DNA of 64,000 nucleotides from the NCBI GenBank assembly GCA_025506515.1, contig CM046447.1, forward strand, positions 90,925,498-90,989,497. The letters are read 5' to 3'. The position numbers and the translations under genes are program-made. Positions 1-10,219 of the stretch are shown piece by piece. Each line of letters starts with the position of its first letter. Within the stretch, counting starts at the first letter, position 1. The DNA is from Flaveria trinervia. Its lineage: Eukaryota; Streptophyta; Magnoliopsida; Asterales; Asteraceae. Under the pieces are notes generated by a model. That model searched no databases. It saw only the letters and a program-made list of their open reading frames with translations, and had not been told where the DNA came from.

Positions 1-235
1 ACTACTACCATATTGTCATTGTTATTAATCCATTTACCCATTATTATATTTGAAAATTCTCTCCATTACTATTACATGACAACCCACTATGGTATACAAC
101 GTGATTGGAATTCTATTATGAGCCAAGTGTTTAGTTTGCTATGCAAATAGAACAATGATTATTATATGATCCATAGTTTATAGTCATTTTATCACAAGTG
201 CAACGCGCGTGTAGGATTTTAACTAGTTACTACAA
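1..235 (-). repeat. End of a DNA-transposon-like dispersed repeat
   Basis: Read on the minus strand, this segment has an ACGCGCGTTGCA-like word followed by GTGATAAAATGACTAT. The same order (a CG-rich GCGTTGCA-like word, then GTGATAAAGTATA) occurs near 32400-32455 and 35840-35885. Such CCCGCGCGTTGC words are common at ends of non-autonomous plant DNA elements. No ORF is present and the outer boundary lies beyond the window, so class and length cannot be fixed. Confidence 0.35.
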
Positions 236-2796
236 ATTTAAACATGTACCAATTGCTATAGTTACCACCGTTATAATTATAACTCCAATATAAAAAAGGG
301 ATACCATGATTTATTGGTGGGAGGATAAGCATTTTATTGTCTCCTTTATAATAAAATTACTGTTAGTCTCACCAAAGAACATGACCTCTTGCGATTAGCC
401 TCTCGTAAGAGAATCAGTATGGAGTTCTCTAAAGCCACTAACAACCGTCCTGTTTTCCTTATTTTTCTTCATGTGACATATCAACGTCATATCAGCTTTT
501 TTATTTTTCTAGTTTTTCTTCATTTTACATGACATCATCTTAATTTTTCCTAGTTTTATATGGTGTCGTCCTAGTTTTTCCCATTTCTCATTTTTTTTAA
601 AAAGTTTCAAAAGGTTGGTGCTGGTATCAGTCAATCCCGATAATATTCACTAGGTTATAACACCTTGGAACCAGAGGCGTGGTATTCTGGTCAACCCTCG
701 TTTTTTCTAGGATTTCCTTAGCTTTATTCCATATCCATTCGTCCCCCTAAAAGAAAAGTAGTTGCAAGGTAAGGTTGAGAGAGTGAACGTAGAAAGGTGG
801 AGAGAGAACTACGCTAAGAATTAAATGAATTACCTTTAGGTATCTTATGGGGTTATAATGGTGGTTTTGGGCCTTAGTTTTTTCCCAAGACAAAGATATG
901 TAATATTTGATTCTTTATTTTCGAGAAATTCAGGAAGATGCTTTTGTGTTTAAGTGATTTTGGTTTTATGATTGTTTCCATTATGGTGTAAGTTATTGAC
1001 TTTGGTTTTCTAATGAAGGAGGATTAATATTGTTTTACTAGCACTCATTGATTTTGTCCGCCATATGCTTTTTGTTCTTTCTGTAGGGTTTGCTCTATTT
1101 GCTCAGCATCTTTGTCTCTATATGAATTCGTAGATTAGTGCATGGCATTGTGATTTTCTTTTCTTGGCTCTAGCCTTGTCTCATTGATTGATAGAGACCG
1201 GTGTTGGATTTTTTTCCTACTCGTTTAGGTGTGGTATCATTTCTTTCAATGAGAGAAGCTGCTATCATTAGCTTACCCCGTCATTTATGATTATTGTTAC
1301 TATAAAAATTATTACTATGACTATCACTATGCTAACAACTATTGATACTTGATTGTAGTTGATCACACTTGCTACTAATGTTTGATCGATTTCCAATTCA
1401 TAGTTTAATACTATTGCTATTTCGTTGCTTCTATGCAAAATTTCATCAAAGTGTGAGATTAAACATTTATAAATTTAACGTTTATAACCCACTACTAGAT
1501 GCAAGTAAATATAATTTGAAAAAATAACCAGGTCATATTCAGCTTACCTTTTAAATTTGTATTTAACAAATTCATCTTATAATGTTAAGAACAAAATTTT
1601 TTATTGTAAAGTTTCAAATCTAATAATTTCAACACTTTTAAGTCCGACTTTTCTAAAGGTGTTTCTGATACAATTTAAGAATAAAGTTTTATATATGATC
1701 TTGTAAATTTTTTATCTTTCTTAAATAAAGAAATATAGCATATAAATTTCATATCACTCAAAAAAATTATTAGCTTTACAAGAATTAGCCATATCATAGT
1801 GAGAGAACAACTTAAATTACAACTTAGAAAATAAAATTTAAACACTCGGTAATACCCACCGAAATTTCTTGAATTGGCCAGGTTAAATTAAAATAACATT
1901 CACAAGTGTTGATATTCTCTTGTTTTGGTATTAAAATTTCAGAGTGTTGGACATCAAAATCATAGATATTCCTGGGAAATGAATATCAAAAGTAACTCAC
2001 TTCAAACTATTTCATGAACTACAATCATAATTGGGTTTCAATATGATATTGTACACATATCCTTAGACTTGATAGAAACATTAGAACTCGATGTTCTATA
2101 ATCAAACAACAATAAGAATAATTGTTGGTGGTAATTATCTGAACTATAGTAAGAGCTGTATGTAGTCAAGATGAAAACCGTGTTCCCTTGCTTTGTGTAA
2201 GTGGTTGACATCTACGATGCCTCATTGATTCAAACAAGTGTATGTGCATGGCCATGTCCAAACTAAGAGTGTGATTTATTAATTTGAATCTTGATGAAGA
2301 AAGAAAATGGTTGAACAACATATGAGAATGTAAAATCGATCCATGTCGCATGTTCAACATATGTCTATTATAGAAATGGAAGTTGACAGATTATCACGAC
2401 TACTACGGAAAGTTAAGCAGGAGTACTTAAGCTAATTGGTAGTAGGAGACGCTTTTACAAAACGACCAATCTTATTATGGATAGTGAGATGTAGCTAGAC
2501 ATCCACCACTAGTTGTGTTGACAATGAATGATAGTCGTGCAAGTGGGAGTTTGTTGGACTTGCTTGTCCGAGTAATGACATTAGACAACGCTGTTATAAA
2601 AATAAAATTTTAAGAATTACACCACAAGTAGCAATAAGAAATATATATTTTAAATAGTTAAACAAGTCATTCACAAAAGGTACAACCGGTAAAATAATTA
2701 TTTATGAATAATTCTGTGTATCAAATTCGTAATTCGAATATACAATAAGGAATTAATCAACCAGTTTTGTAATTAAGAGTTACAAAATAAAAGATC

Positions 2797-2799
<3 letters not shown>
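236..2799. other. AT-rich gene-free DNA
   Basis: I find no ORF with recognisable protein features, no RNA gene and no clear transposon end here. Around 460-600 there are T-rich, loosely repeated stretches (several TTTTTCTAGTTTTTC-like words). It looks like decayed intergenic sequence. Confidence 0.5.
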
Positions 2800-2872
<73 letters not shown>

Positions 2873-2879
2873 TATATAT
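2800..2879. repeat. (AT)n microsatellite
   Basis: About 80 bp of almost uninterrupted AT dinucleotides, with one AA break near its right end. It lies immediately outside the left Athila-like LTR fragment. Confidence 0.95.
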
Positions 2880-2891
2880 GAGATATTGATT

Positions 2892-3182
2892 TGGTTATCG
2901 AGACTCGATTAAAACAAGTTATTACATCGGTCTTACCTGCCTTTATTATGTAAGGTTAATTAAGGTTGTCTCCACAGTGAATATGTGAAAATTGTTTAAC
3001 AATTTCAATTCAAATAACTAAAAGAAAGAAACTTGAAACTAAAGCTTAAAACTTTGAATGAATTGAAGAACACACGTGCATAAAGCAAAGAACTTTAAAC
3101 TACCTTGATTAAATAATAAGAAACAATCACTTCTGGTTTTCAAGTTCTACAAGATCAATAATATATCAGATGTATTTTAGGG
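2892..3182 (-). mobile_element. Athila-like LTR fragment (3' part of LTR)
   Basis: These 291 bp align along their whole length with 16192-16482, also 291 bp, with scattered substitutions. Both begin TGGTT(A/G)TCGAGACTCGAT and end TGTATTTTAGGG. The fragment stops exactly where the Tekay LTR begins at 3183; in the other copy the sequence continues with TTACATAACACG. It is therefore an LTR cut by the Tekay insertion or a later rearrangement. The missing 5' part matches the plus-strand segment ending at 37119. Confidence 0.8.
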
Positions 3183-3654
3183 TGTAAGGCCCCGTTCCCG
3201 GACACTCACAGCTGGTCGATCATCGCACTTAAAACATATAAATACATTTGTCTTTCATAAAACAACGCAGCGGAATTACCAATTATACATCTCATTTCAT
3301 TATAAAAGCTTTTGCAAAATAATACATTATTAACAAGTTACAAAATACTTGTTGCATTACATCACAAAAACATTATAAAAATAGATGCCATCTAAAAGAG
3401 CTGAGTAGCCGCCCCGTGCCATCCTCAACAACATTACCTGCCAACTGGAAACACATAAAAGTCAGCATTGCTGAGTGAGTTCTAGTTTTTAAAATTAAAC
3501 ATACTTTTCTTTCATTAAAACCGTTCTTTACTTTCATGCGATCATACATCATATGTACACATAGATAATATCATTATTATCTTCATCATTCATTCGTTTA
3601 TCTTTAACTTTCGCATTCTTTCATCATTACTTCTTTTCTTTCCATCCAACCATA

Positions 3655-3862
3655 AAATTTACCCTTCTGTTCCTCATACTGGACCTAGGCCTATCACAAA
3701 CCTTCTATAACGGTGCTCCGCACCTCTGGTCACAGCACCTAGGGTAGAGTTTAGGTGTACCATTGCCATGTGCAATACCCTTCTGTTCCTGGTACTGGAC
3801 CTAGGCCTATCATAGACTTCCTATAACGATGCACCGCACCTTTGATCACAGTACCTAGGGTA
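3655..3862. repeat. LTR subrepeat, about 120-bp unit, two copies
   Basis: Two tandem copies share CTTCTGTTCCT, TACTGGACCTAGGCCTATCA and CACAG(C/T)ACCTAGGGTA. The same unit occurs three times in the solo LTR (about 13372-13690) and twice in opposite orientation in the LTRs at 43237 and 50998. The other G1 LTR has a different unit at this position. Confidence 0.8.
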
Positions 3863-4370
3863 TGCAGAAATGGTTCTATACAAATGGTCATCACAAAGAA
3901 AGACCCCGATGTGCATCCTCCCGGGGTAGCGAACCCACACACGTTGGGCTAACACCTTTTAATGGCGTGTCTCGACATACAAGGCTTGCAAGACTTTCTT
4001 TACTTTCATATTCATTAATGCATGCATTCTTTCATCATGTTCCTCTTTTATTATCTTTCACTTTACGTTACATAATACTTTCATTTCATTCATTAACATT
4101 CAACATAAAGTCACGGGAAAGATAAATATACATCATAACAAGGAACATAACATACACAGTCATCATCATCATACGGGGCAACATCATACAAACATAACAT
4201 ACATCATGCATAAACATGCATCATCATCATCATGCCCAACATAGCATCTATGACCTCAAAGTCAACTTATATGAGCTCCCGAGAATCTTTCACATCGAAC
4301 TTACATCTGTACGTTCCCCGAAAATCAGTAATTAACTACTTTTCCACAGGTACACCGGCCCTACTTGGGT

Positions 4371-4680
4371 GTATGGGCACCCTTCAGTCGCATGGCCTTC
4401 AGGCGACTGAACATCATGTGAATGGACCAATGCGGATGAACCCCTATGCGAATGAACACCCATGAGAATGGACCTAATGCGGATGAGCCCCTATGCGAAT
4501 GAACACCCATGCGAATGAACCTAATGCGAATGAGCATTTATGCAAAACGGCTCTCAGTCGTGCGAATGAACTTGCAGTCGTGCGAATGAACTCTCAGTCA
4601 TGCGAATGAACTCTCAGTCACACCCCAATCGGCCGTATGGCCTCCATTCGGTCGCCTAGCCCTAGACGATGTAGAATGCA
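4371..4680. repeat. GCGAATG minisatellite in Tekay LTR
   Basis: An irregular array of 12-20 bp units built on TGCGAATGAAC, GCGGATGA and GCGACTGA words. Equivalent arrays lie at the same place in every Tekay LTR here: about 11540-11860, 14140-14480, 37676-37870, 43785-44165, 44530-44810 and 51560-51860. It lies downstream of the TATA-like box, so it would be inside the transcript. Confidence 0.85.
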
Positions 4681-5222
4681 GTTCATCCCGAACCCAATCT
4701 GCCATTTTCGACCTCCAAGCTCATCCAAACCTATTGTAAGCCCAAATCAACCATCCTAAACCTTAGGAATGCATACCACAACACCATTCAAGCACGCACA
4801 TGCCCGAAAATAAACTCCAAACGCATCACACGCAAACACATATAAACGGGTCAAACACACACACATACAAAAACGGGTTTTCAGATGTGTTCCAGCCCTA
4901 AAATTGACCAGAAACATTAAAAGAGGGGTACTAGAACTCACACAAACCACACCGAGAAGTAGAGCTTCATTTGGACCCGCTACACGATGGTTTTCAAGCT
5001 CGACCCACGTGAATCAAGCCTTTCTCTTCTTTTCTCCCTTTTCTCTCTTCTTTCTCTCTAAATTGTAGAATTTTGGGTGTGAGGAGAGGATAAGGGCTGC
5101 CCTCTCCCTTTAAATACCCCCACTCATCCAAATTTCTCTCGTTGGCGATTTTGGTCCCTCGACTTTGGAGTTTATTTTTTTTCTTCTTTCGTCGGCTTCA
5201 AGATAAATATCCAGGTGTTACA

Positions 5223-5237
5223 AGTCCACCCCCCTTA
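5223..5237 (-). other. G1 polypurine tract
   Basis: On the minus strand this reads TAAGGGGGGTGGACT directly before the 3' LTR. The same tract precedes the LTRs at 43237 and 50998. It is the expected plus-strand primer for reverse transcription. Confidence 0.85.
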
Positions 5238-5261
5238 TATACGTTTCGTCCCCGAATCCTG

Positions 5262-5651
5262 TTATTCCTCGAACAAATGTGGGTAATGCTGCCTCATTTC
5301 TTCTTTAGTCTCCCACGTTGACTCGGATCCTTTCCTGTGCTTCCACTGTACACGCACAAGAGGAACCACTTTATTTCTCAACCTTTTCTCTTTTCGATCA
5401 ATGATTGCCACTGGTTGCTCCACATAATTGAGCCGTTCGTCTACTTCGATATCCTCCAATGGAATAATCATGTCTTCATCCGCCAAGCACTTTCTCAGAT
5501 GAGATAAATGGAATGTCGGATGAATTCCACTTAACACATCTGGTAACTCCAGTCTATAGGCTACCTCTCCTACTCTAGCAATGATTCGGAAAGGTCCTAT
5601 ATACCATGGGCTCAACTTGCCCCGCCTCCTAAATCGATAATGCCCTTCCAA
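5262..5651 (-). pseudogene. G1 integrase C-terminus with chromodomain-like tail
   Basis: This 129-residue open stretch is the end of the pol polyprotein. Residues about 15-60 carry the integrase GPF module (YIGPFRIIARVGEVAYRLEL) and the HPTFHLSHLRK block. Residues about 85-125 resemble a chromodomain: KVVPLVRVQWKHRKGSESTW then an acidic EEM segment and YPHLFEE before the stop. Such tails mark chromoviruses and are thought to steer integration into heterochromatin. The upstream frame is broken near 5650, so the stretch is no longer joined to the catalytic core. Confidence 0.85.
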
Positions 5652-6653
5652 GGTGAGACCTTCAACATAACCCGGTCACCCACCTGGAACTCAATCGGTC
5701 TGTGTCGTTTATCAGCATACGACTTCCGTCTATCTTTGGCTGCCTTCATGAAGACCTTGATCTTTTCGAGCTTTTCAGTCGTAGCCTCGATCACCTCGAC
5801 GCTCCCTAGTTCTTTTTAACTAATATCACCCCAACAGACGGGCGTTCTGCATCTCCTACCGATAGTATCTCATAAGATGGCATACCAATGCTCGTATGAT
5901 AACTGTTGTTGTATGAGAATTCAGCTAACGGTAAGTGGTCATCTTAACTTCCCCCAAAATCAATAACACATACCCGAAGCATGTCTTCCAATGTCTGAAT
6001 GGCCCCTCGAACTGACCATCAGTCTGGGGATGATAAGCCATGCTAATATGTAACCTCGTCCCCATGGCGTCGTGGAATTTCTTCCGGAATTTGGATGTAA
6101 ACCGATTGTCACGATCAGACACAATAGACATTGGCACACTGTGACGAGTTACAATCTCTTTGATGAAAAGATCCGCTAACCTCTCAGATGAATATGTCTC
6201 GCGGATCGGTAGGAAGTGAGCACTCTTCGTCAAACGATCGACAATCACCCATATAGCATCATAGCCTTTTAGGGTACGCGGTAGCTTCGTAATAAAGTCC
6301 ATGGTGATGTGATCCCACTTCCATTCCGGTATATCCAAGGGTTGGATCTTCCCATATGGCTTCTGATGTTCGGCCTTCACCTGTAGACAAGTAAGGCATT
6401 TACTCACATACTCCACTACATCACGTTTCATACCCAGCCACCAATAATCCTTCTTCATGTCTTGATACATTTTTGTGGCACCTGGATGAATGGAGTATCG
6501 AGTCTTGTGAGCTTCATCCAAAATCTTCACCCGTAGATCCCCAAAACGAGGAATCCACACCCGTCCAAATCGGGTTTTAACACCAACTGTGTTTTCACCC
6601 AACTCCACAACCAGACCTCTCATTCTTTCATAGTTAAGATGATCTTCTTTCAA
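5652..6653 (-). pseudogene. G1 integrase zinc domain and catalytic core, frameshifted
   Basis: Integrase inserts the cDNA copy into chromosomal DNA. The 5925-6653 open stretch shows the N-terminal HHCC zinc region (Cys pair in KCLTCLQVKAEH), then core Asp in HITMDFITKLP, second Asp in SIVSDRDNRFTS and the Glu in TDGQFEG. Immediately after that Glu the reading frame shifts, and the rest of the core (through SYNN and MPPYE-like motifs seen in G2) lies in other frames until 5612-5794. The active-site residues survive but the protein cannot be made whole. Confidence 0.85.
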
Positions 6654-7170
6654 GACTCATCTTGAAACTCTTTTACTTGCGTCATCATATCTGAGGTCAT
6701 GATCAACTGATAGGTTTACACCCGAATCGGCTCGGGCCTCTGTTTTCGACTAAGGGCGTCCACCACCACATTGGCTTTGCCCGAATGGTAAAGGATCTCA
6801 CAATCGTAGTCCTTTATAGCGCCAACCATCGTCTCTGCCTCATGTTCAGATCTATCTGCTCAATGAAGTACTTCAAGCTCTTGTGGTCAGTGAAAATGGT
6901 GCACTTCGTCCCATAAAGATAGTGCCTCCAAATCTTTAGTGCAAAGACCACGGCTGCAAGCTCCAAGTCATGAGTAGGATAGTTGACCTCATGAACCTTC
7001 AACTGTCAGAATGCATAGGCTATCATTTTTCCTCTCTGCATTAACACACACCCCAACCCTATGTAGGAAGCATCAGAATAAACAACCAGATCTTCACTTC
7101 CATCAGGTAATGACAGAATAGGAGCTTGAGTCAACCTCGCCTTCAATTCTTCGAACGCCTTCTCTTGAGC
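6654..7170 (-). pseudogene. G1 RNase H domain, broken
   Basis: RNase H removes the RNA template during reverse transcription. Minus-strand reading shows the YSDAS active-site region near 7075, then 6814-7002 with HDLELAAVVFALKIWRHYLYG and TDHKSLKY, and farther on the GKANVV-like end. Stops at both ends of the 6814-7002 stretch separate it from reverse transcriptase and integrase. Confidence 0.8.
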
Positions 7171-7977
7171 TTAACCCCATACAAACTTCACATCCTTCCG
7201 GGTCAACTTAGTTAGTGGAGAATCAATCTTAGAGAAGTCTTGGATAAATCTTCTATTGTAGCCCGCCAAACCCAAGAAGCTACGAATTTCGGACGACGTC
7301 TTTGGAGACTTCCATTGCAACACTGCCTCCACCTTTGTCGGGTCCACCATAATCCCGTCGGGATTCACCAAGTGACCCAAGAACCGAACTTCGTGTAACC
7401 AGAACGCACACTTGGAGAACTTAATGTACAACTTCTCCTTTCTCAATGTCTCCAAAACCTCGCGAATGTGACCAGCATGCTCCTCCTCATTCTTTGAATA
7501 AATCAGGATATCATCAATAAATACAATCACTGATTTATCCAACATAGGCCGACACACACGGTTCATCAGATCCATAAAAGCAGTTGGCGCATTGGTCAAA
7601 CCAAAAGACATGACAAGAAACTTGTAGTGACCATAAAGTGTGCGAAAAGCTGTTTTAGGGATATCATGCTCCTTCAACTTCAACTGATGGTAGCCCGATC
7701 GAAGGTCTATCCTTGAAAACCAACTGGCACCTTGAAGCTGATCAAACAAGTCATCAATTCTTGGTAAGGGGTATCGGTTCTTCACCGTCAACTTGTTCAG
7801 CTCATGGTAGTCAATACACATTCTCATACTACCGTCTTTCTTTTTCACAAACAGAAATGGAGCACCCCAAGGAGAGATACTCGGTCAAATGAACCCCTTA
7901 TCAAGCAGCTCTTGCAACTTCTCCATCAACTCTTTCATCTCCGTCGGAGCCAACCGATACGGTGCCTTGGCAAAAGG
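7171..7977 (-). pseudogene. G1 reverse transcriptase, near-complete but interrupted
   Basis: The 7171-7848 stretch holds most of a gypsy reverse transcriptase: KKKDGSMRMCIDYHELNK, NRYPLPRIDDLFDQL, FSRIDLRSGYHQ, and the catalytic box FIDDILIYSK with both Asp residues present. The fingers region upstream (7849-7977) is split by a TGA and a TAA; the TAA sits where the sister copies read CAA, a C-to-T change. The catalytic box is intact, unlike that of copia element C1. Confidence 0.9.
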
Positions 7978-8607
7978 TTAGGCACCCGGTATCAAATCAA
8001 TCTGAAACTCAATTTCTCTATCAGGTGGCACTCCTGGTAAGTCTTCTGGGAACATGTCTAGGAAATCACACATAACCCGTACATCGGATAGTTGTGGTGT
8101 TGGCATACCCACATCCTTTACATAAGCCAAGTAGGCGCTACATCCACACCTCATACACTTTCCCGCCACCGCAATTGAGATTACTTCCAGGATCGTCGTG
8201 ATTCGATCCCCATAAGCAGTTACCGAACTTCCATCAGGCGCTGCCAAATGAATCATCTTCTTGCAACACACAATGTTCGCCTTGAAGTCCGCCAACCAAT
8301 CCATCCCAAGAACCAAATCGAAACCACCTAAGGTCATCACGAACGGTCTAACAGGAAACTTATGACCTTCTAGTTCCACATCACTGTTCTTTATCATCTC
8401 AGAAATCCTGGTAGACTTACCTATGGCGGTTTCTACATCAAAGGGCGCATCAACAAGTCTACTACCAACAGACAACTTAGCACAAAAAGCAGCAGAAATA
8501 AAACTTTTACAGGCACCCGAATCAAATAACACAGAAGCTAAAGTTTGGTTCACTAGAAACGTACTGGACACAACGTCAGGGTCCATCCTAGCCTTCTCCT
8601 GTGTCAT
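7978..8607 (-). pseudogene. G1 aspartic protease and linker
   Basis: A 209-residue open stretch starting at the MTQEKARMDPD sequence that follows gag. The retropepsin motif DSGA is at residues 30-32, in the context SVLFDSGACKSFIS, followed by the GGFDLVLGMDWL block near residue 105. Protease cleaves the Gag-Pol polyprotein. It reads into the linker before reverse transcriptase (EIEFQIDLIPGA) and then meets a stop. Confidence 0.85.
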
Positions 8608-8609
8608 AG

Positions 8610-9869
8610 TGAATGCCCTGGCGCTTACCCTTGGTCCTTCACTTCCCTCTTATTTACCCTGGAACCCTCGGCCTCGGCTTCTTACAATCTCTACTCATAT
8701 GACCACTTTCCCCAGAGTTGAAACACCTTGTACCCCTGCAGTCTCTAGCCATATGACCAGGCTTCCCACACTTGAAACAGACGTTCAACCCCCGCCTACA
8801 CTCACCACTGTGCTTTTTCCTACATTTGCCACACTTCTTCGATCTCGTACCCGGGTGACTACACGGCGATAATCCACCCGTGCCTTGTTATTACCCGTCG
8901 AGGCATCACCCCGACCAAACCTCTTCCCATACCAGTTCCGATCACCACTACCCTTCTTGCTACCTTTAGTCACCACCACCGTTCTCTCATCATACAGTCT
9001 CCCTCCCAATCCACCGCCCACCTAAACGTGTTCGGTCGGGCAGCGATCATGTGCCTACGGATATCCGCTGACAAGCCCTGAATGTATCTTTTAATCTTTT
9101 GTGACAAAGGCATCACTTGGTCCAGCACTAGACGTGCCATCTCATTGAATTTGGTGGTGTACTGTTGGTGTGTCATGGTTCCCGCCTCCAGTTGCAGGAA
9201 CTCTCTCTCAACTTATCCATGTCTCTATGAGGACGGAACTCCTCGATCACCAACTTCTTTAGTTTGACCATCTCATTCTCCCAATGGCCCTGCTACCCTC
9301 GGCTTGGACTATATTGTCCCACCAACACAGAGCCGAGTCCATAAACGAGTGGGTAGCAAACTTTACCTTCTAGTCATCCCGACACTCGCTGATATTTAAG
9401 ACGGCCTCCATTTCTCTCACCCAACGATGAGCAGCAACAGCAGTGCCGTTCCCATCAAAAGTAGGGGGCTTGCATCGTTGAAACGCCCCATAATTACAGC
9501 CTCATGCCGCCTCCGGCGCAGGCACTTCCTCTTCTTCTTCATCATCAGATAGAACCGTTTCAGGCTCTGGTTGCTCTCGTTCTCCCGAGGCTGTTCCTCT
9601 CTTGACTTTCCCCTTCCCGTACAGCCTTGATAACTTCGGTCACTACGGACGGTAAGATCGTTTGCATGACCTGATGGACTTCTTCAACAACATCCTCCTT
9701 TACTAAGGCTCTCAGATTGGCACTCTCGTCGCCACCCTCCGGATGAGGGGTCTCTAGTTCTTCGTGAACAACCTTTTCAACTCTGGGTCTTCTCTCTTAG
9801 GTCGCGGCTCAGCACCAAGCCCTCACGATCACCTCCACGAGAGGCTTTCAAAGATCTACCACCGGCCAT
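8610..9869 (-). pseudogene. G1 gag with zinc knuckles, broken
   Basis: The ATG at 9869-9867 follows the putative leader intron and begins MAGGRS. A Pro/Glu-rich N-terminal part, an acidic stretch and a capsid-like part (YTTKFNEMARLV and GLSADIRRHMIAARP at 8970-9176) follow in several frames. The nucleocapsid end has a CX2CX3HX3C motif near 8830, a canonical knuckle CFKCGKPGHMARDC (8738-8779) and a second at 8684-8725 reading CFNSGESGHMSRDC, where the second Cys is Ser. Gag packages the RNA; this copy has multiple frameshifts. Confidence 0.85.
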
Positions 9870-9880
9870 TCACACGCACA

Positions 9881-10099
9881 CTGAAAGATTCAAACACCAA
9901 CACGGTCATTTAAGGGAACAGCTCAGTTTATGTCAAGTGAAGTAAATCCCTAATTACAGTGGCCAGTTGTGATTAGCCATTTACTTTACTCTTCACACCC
10001 CGAGCATTACCTATCCTGACTACATCAGTATTTAAATCTACAAACAACACATAATCACATAACATACACACCAAATACTGGTTAACATTACGAAAATAC
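9881..10099 (-). other. Putative leader intron of G1
   Basis: Between the primer site and gag, minus-strand sequence reads CAG then GTATTT at 10099 and ends with a pyrimidine-rich TTTCAG at 9881, 219 nt later, just before the gag ATG. Equivalent boundaries occur in G2 (39153-39350) and G3 (46109-46326). Splicing is inferred only. Confidence 0.45.
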
Positions 10100-10202
10100 C
10101 TGATGGCACGCAGCTACTCAGATTGGCATCCCTTCCTTTTCCGTCCCATTCTCAGTTTAAGTTAAGGTTTATTTTGAAAATTTATCCATTTCACTTAAAC
10201 TT

Positions 10203-10216
10203 TGGCTCTGATACTA
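10203..10216 (-). other. G1 primer-binding site (initiator Met tRNA)
   Basis: Minus-strand TAGTATCAGAGCCA lies next to the 5' LTR. It matches the tRNA-iMet primer site TGGTATCAGAGCCA except for G-to-A at the second base. G2 and G3 keep the unmutated form. Confidence 0.85.
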
Positions 10217-10219
10217 ACT

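Larger units (their letters stand above)
3183..5222 (-). repeat. G1 3' LTR, 2040 bp
   Basis: Plus-strand ends are TGTAAGGCCCCG and GGTGTTACA, the same termini as the other Tekay LTRs in the window. It holds the conserved block CAGCATTGCTGAGTGAGTTC (about 3460-3482), two tandem subrepeats, a GCGAATG minisatellite and, on the minus strand, a TATTTAAAG TATA-like box about 110 bp from the LTR start. Confidence 0.9.

Noticed and set aside
2166..2360. Minus-strand 64-codon open frame
   Set aside because: No recognisable motif, AT-rich surroundings, and length expected by chance.
3862..4125. 87-codon open frame inside G1 3' LTR
   Set aside because: It lies in LTR subrepeat sequence and is antisense to the element; similar frames in other LTRs are not conserved as protein.
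4371..4680. CRISPR-like array of GCGAATG repeats
   Set aside because: Units are too short and irregular and sit inside a plant LTR; no spacers or cas genes.
8423..8872. 149-codon plus-strand open frame over G1 protease/gag
   Set aside because: A shadow of the minus-strand protease and nucleocapsid, which have conserved motifs.
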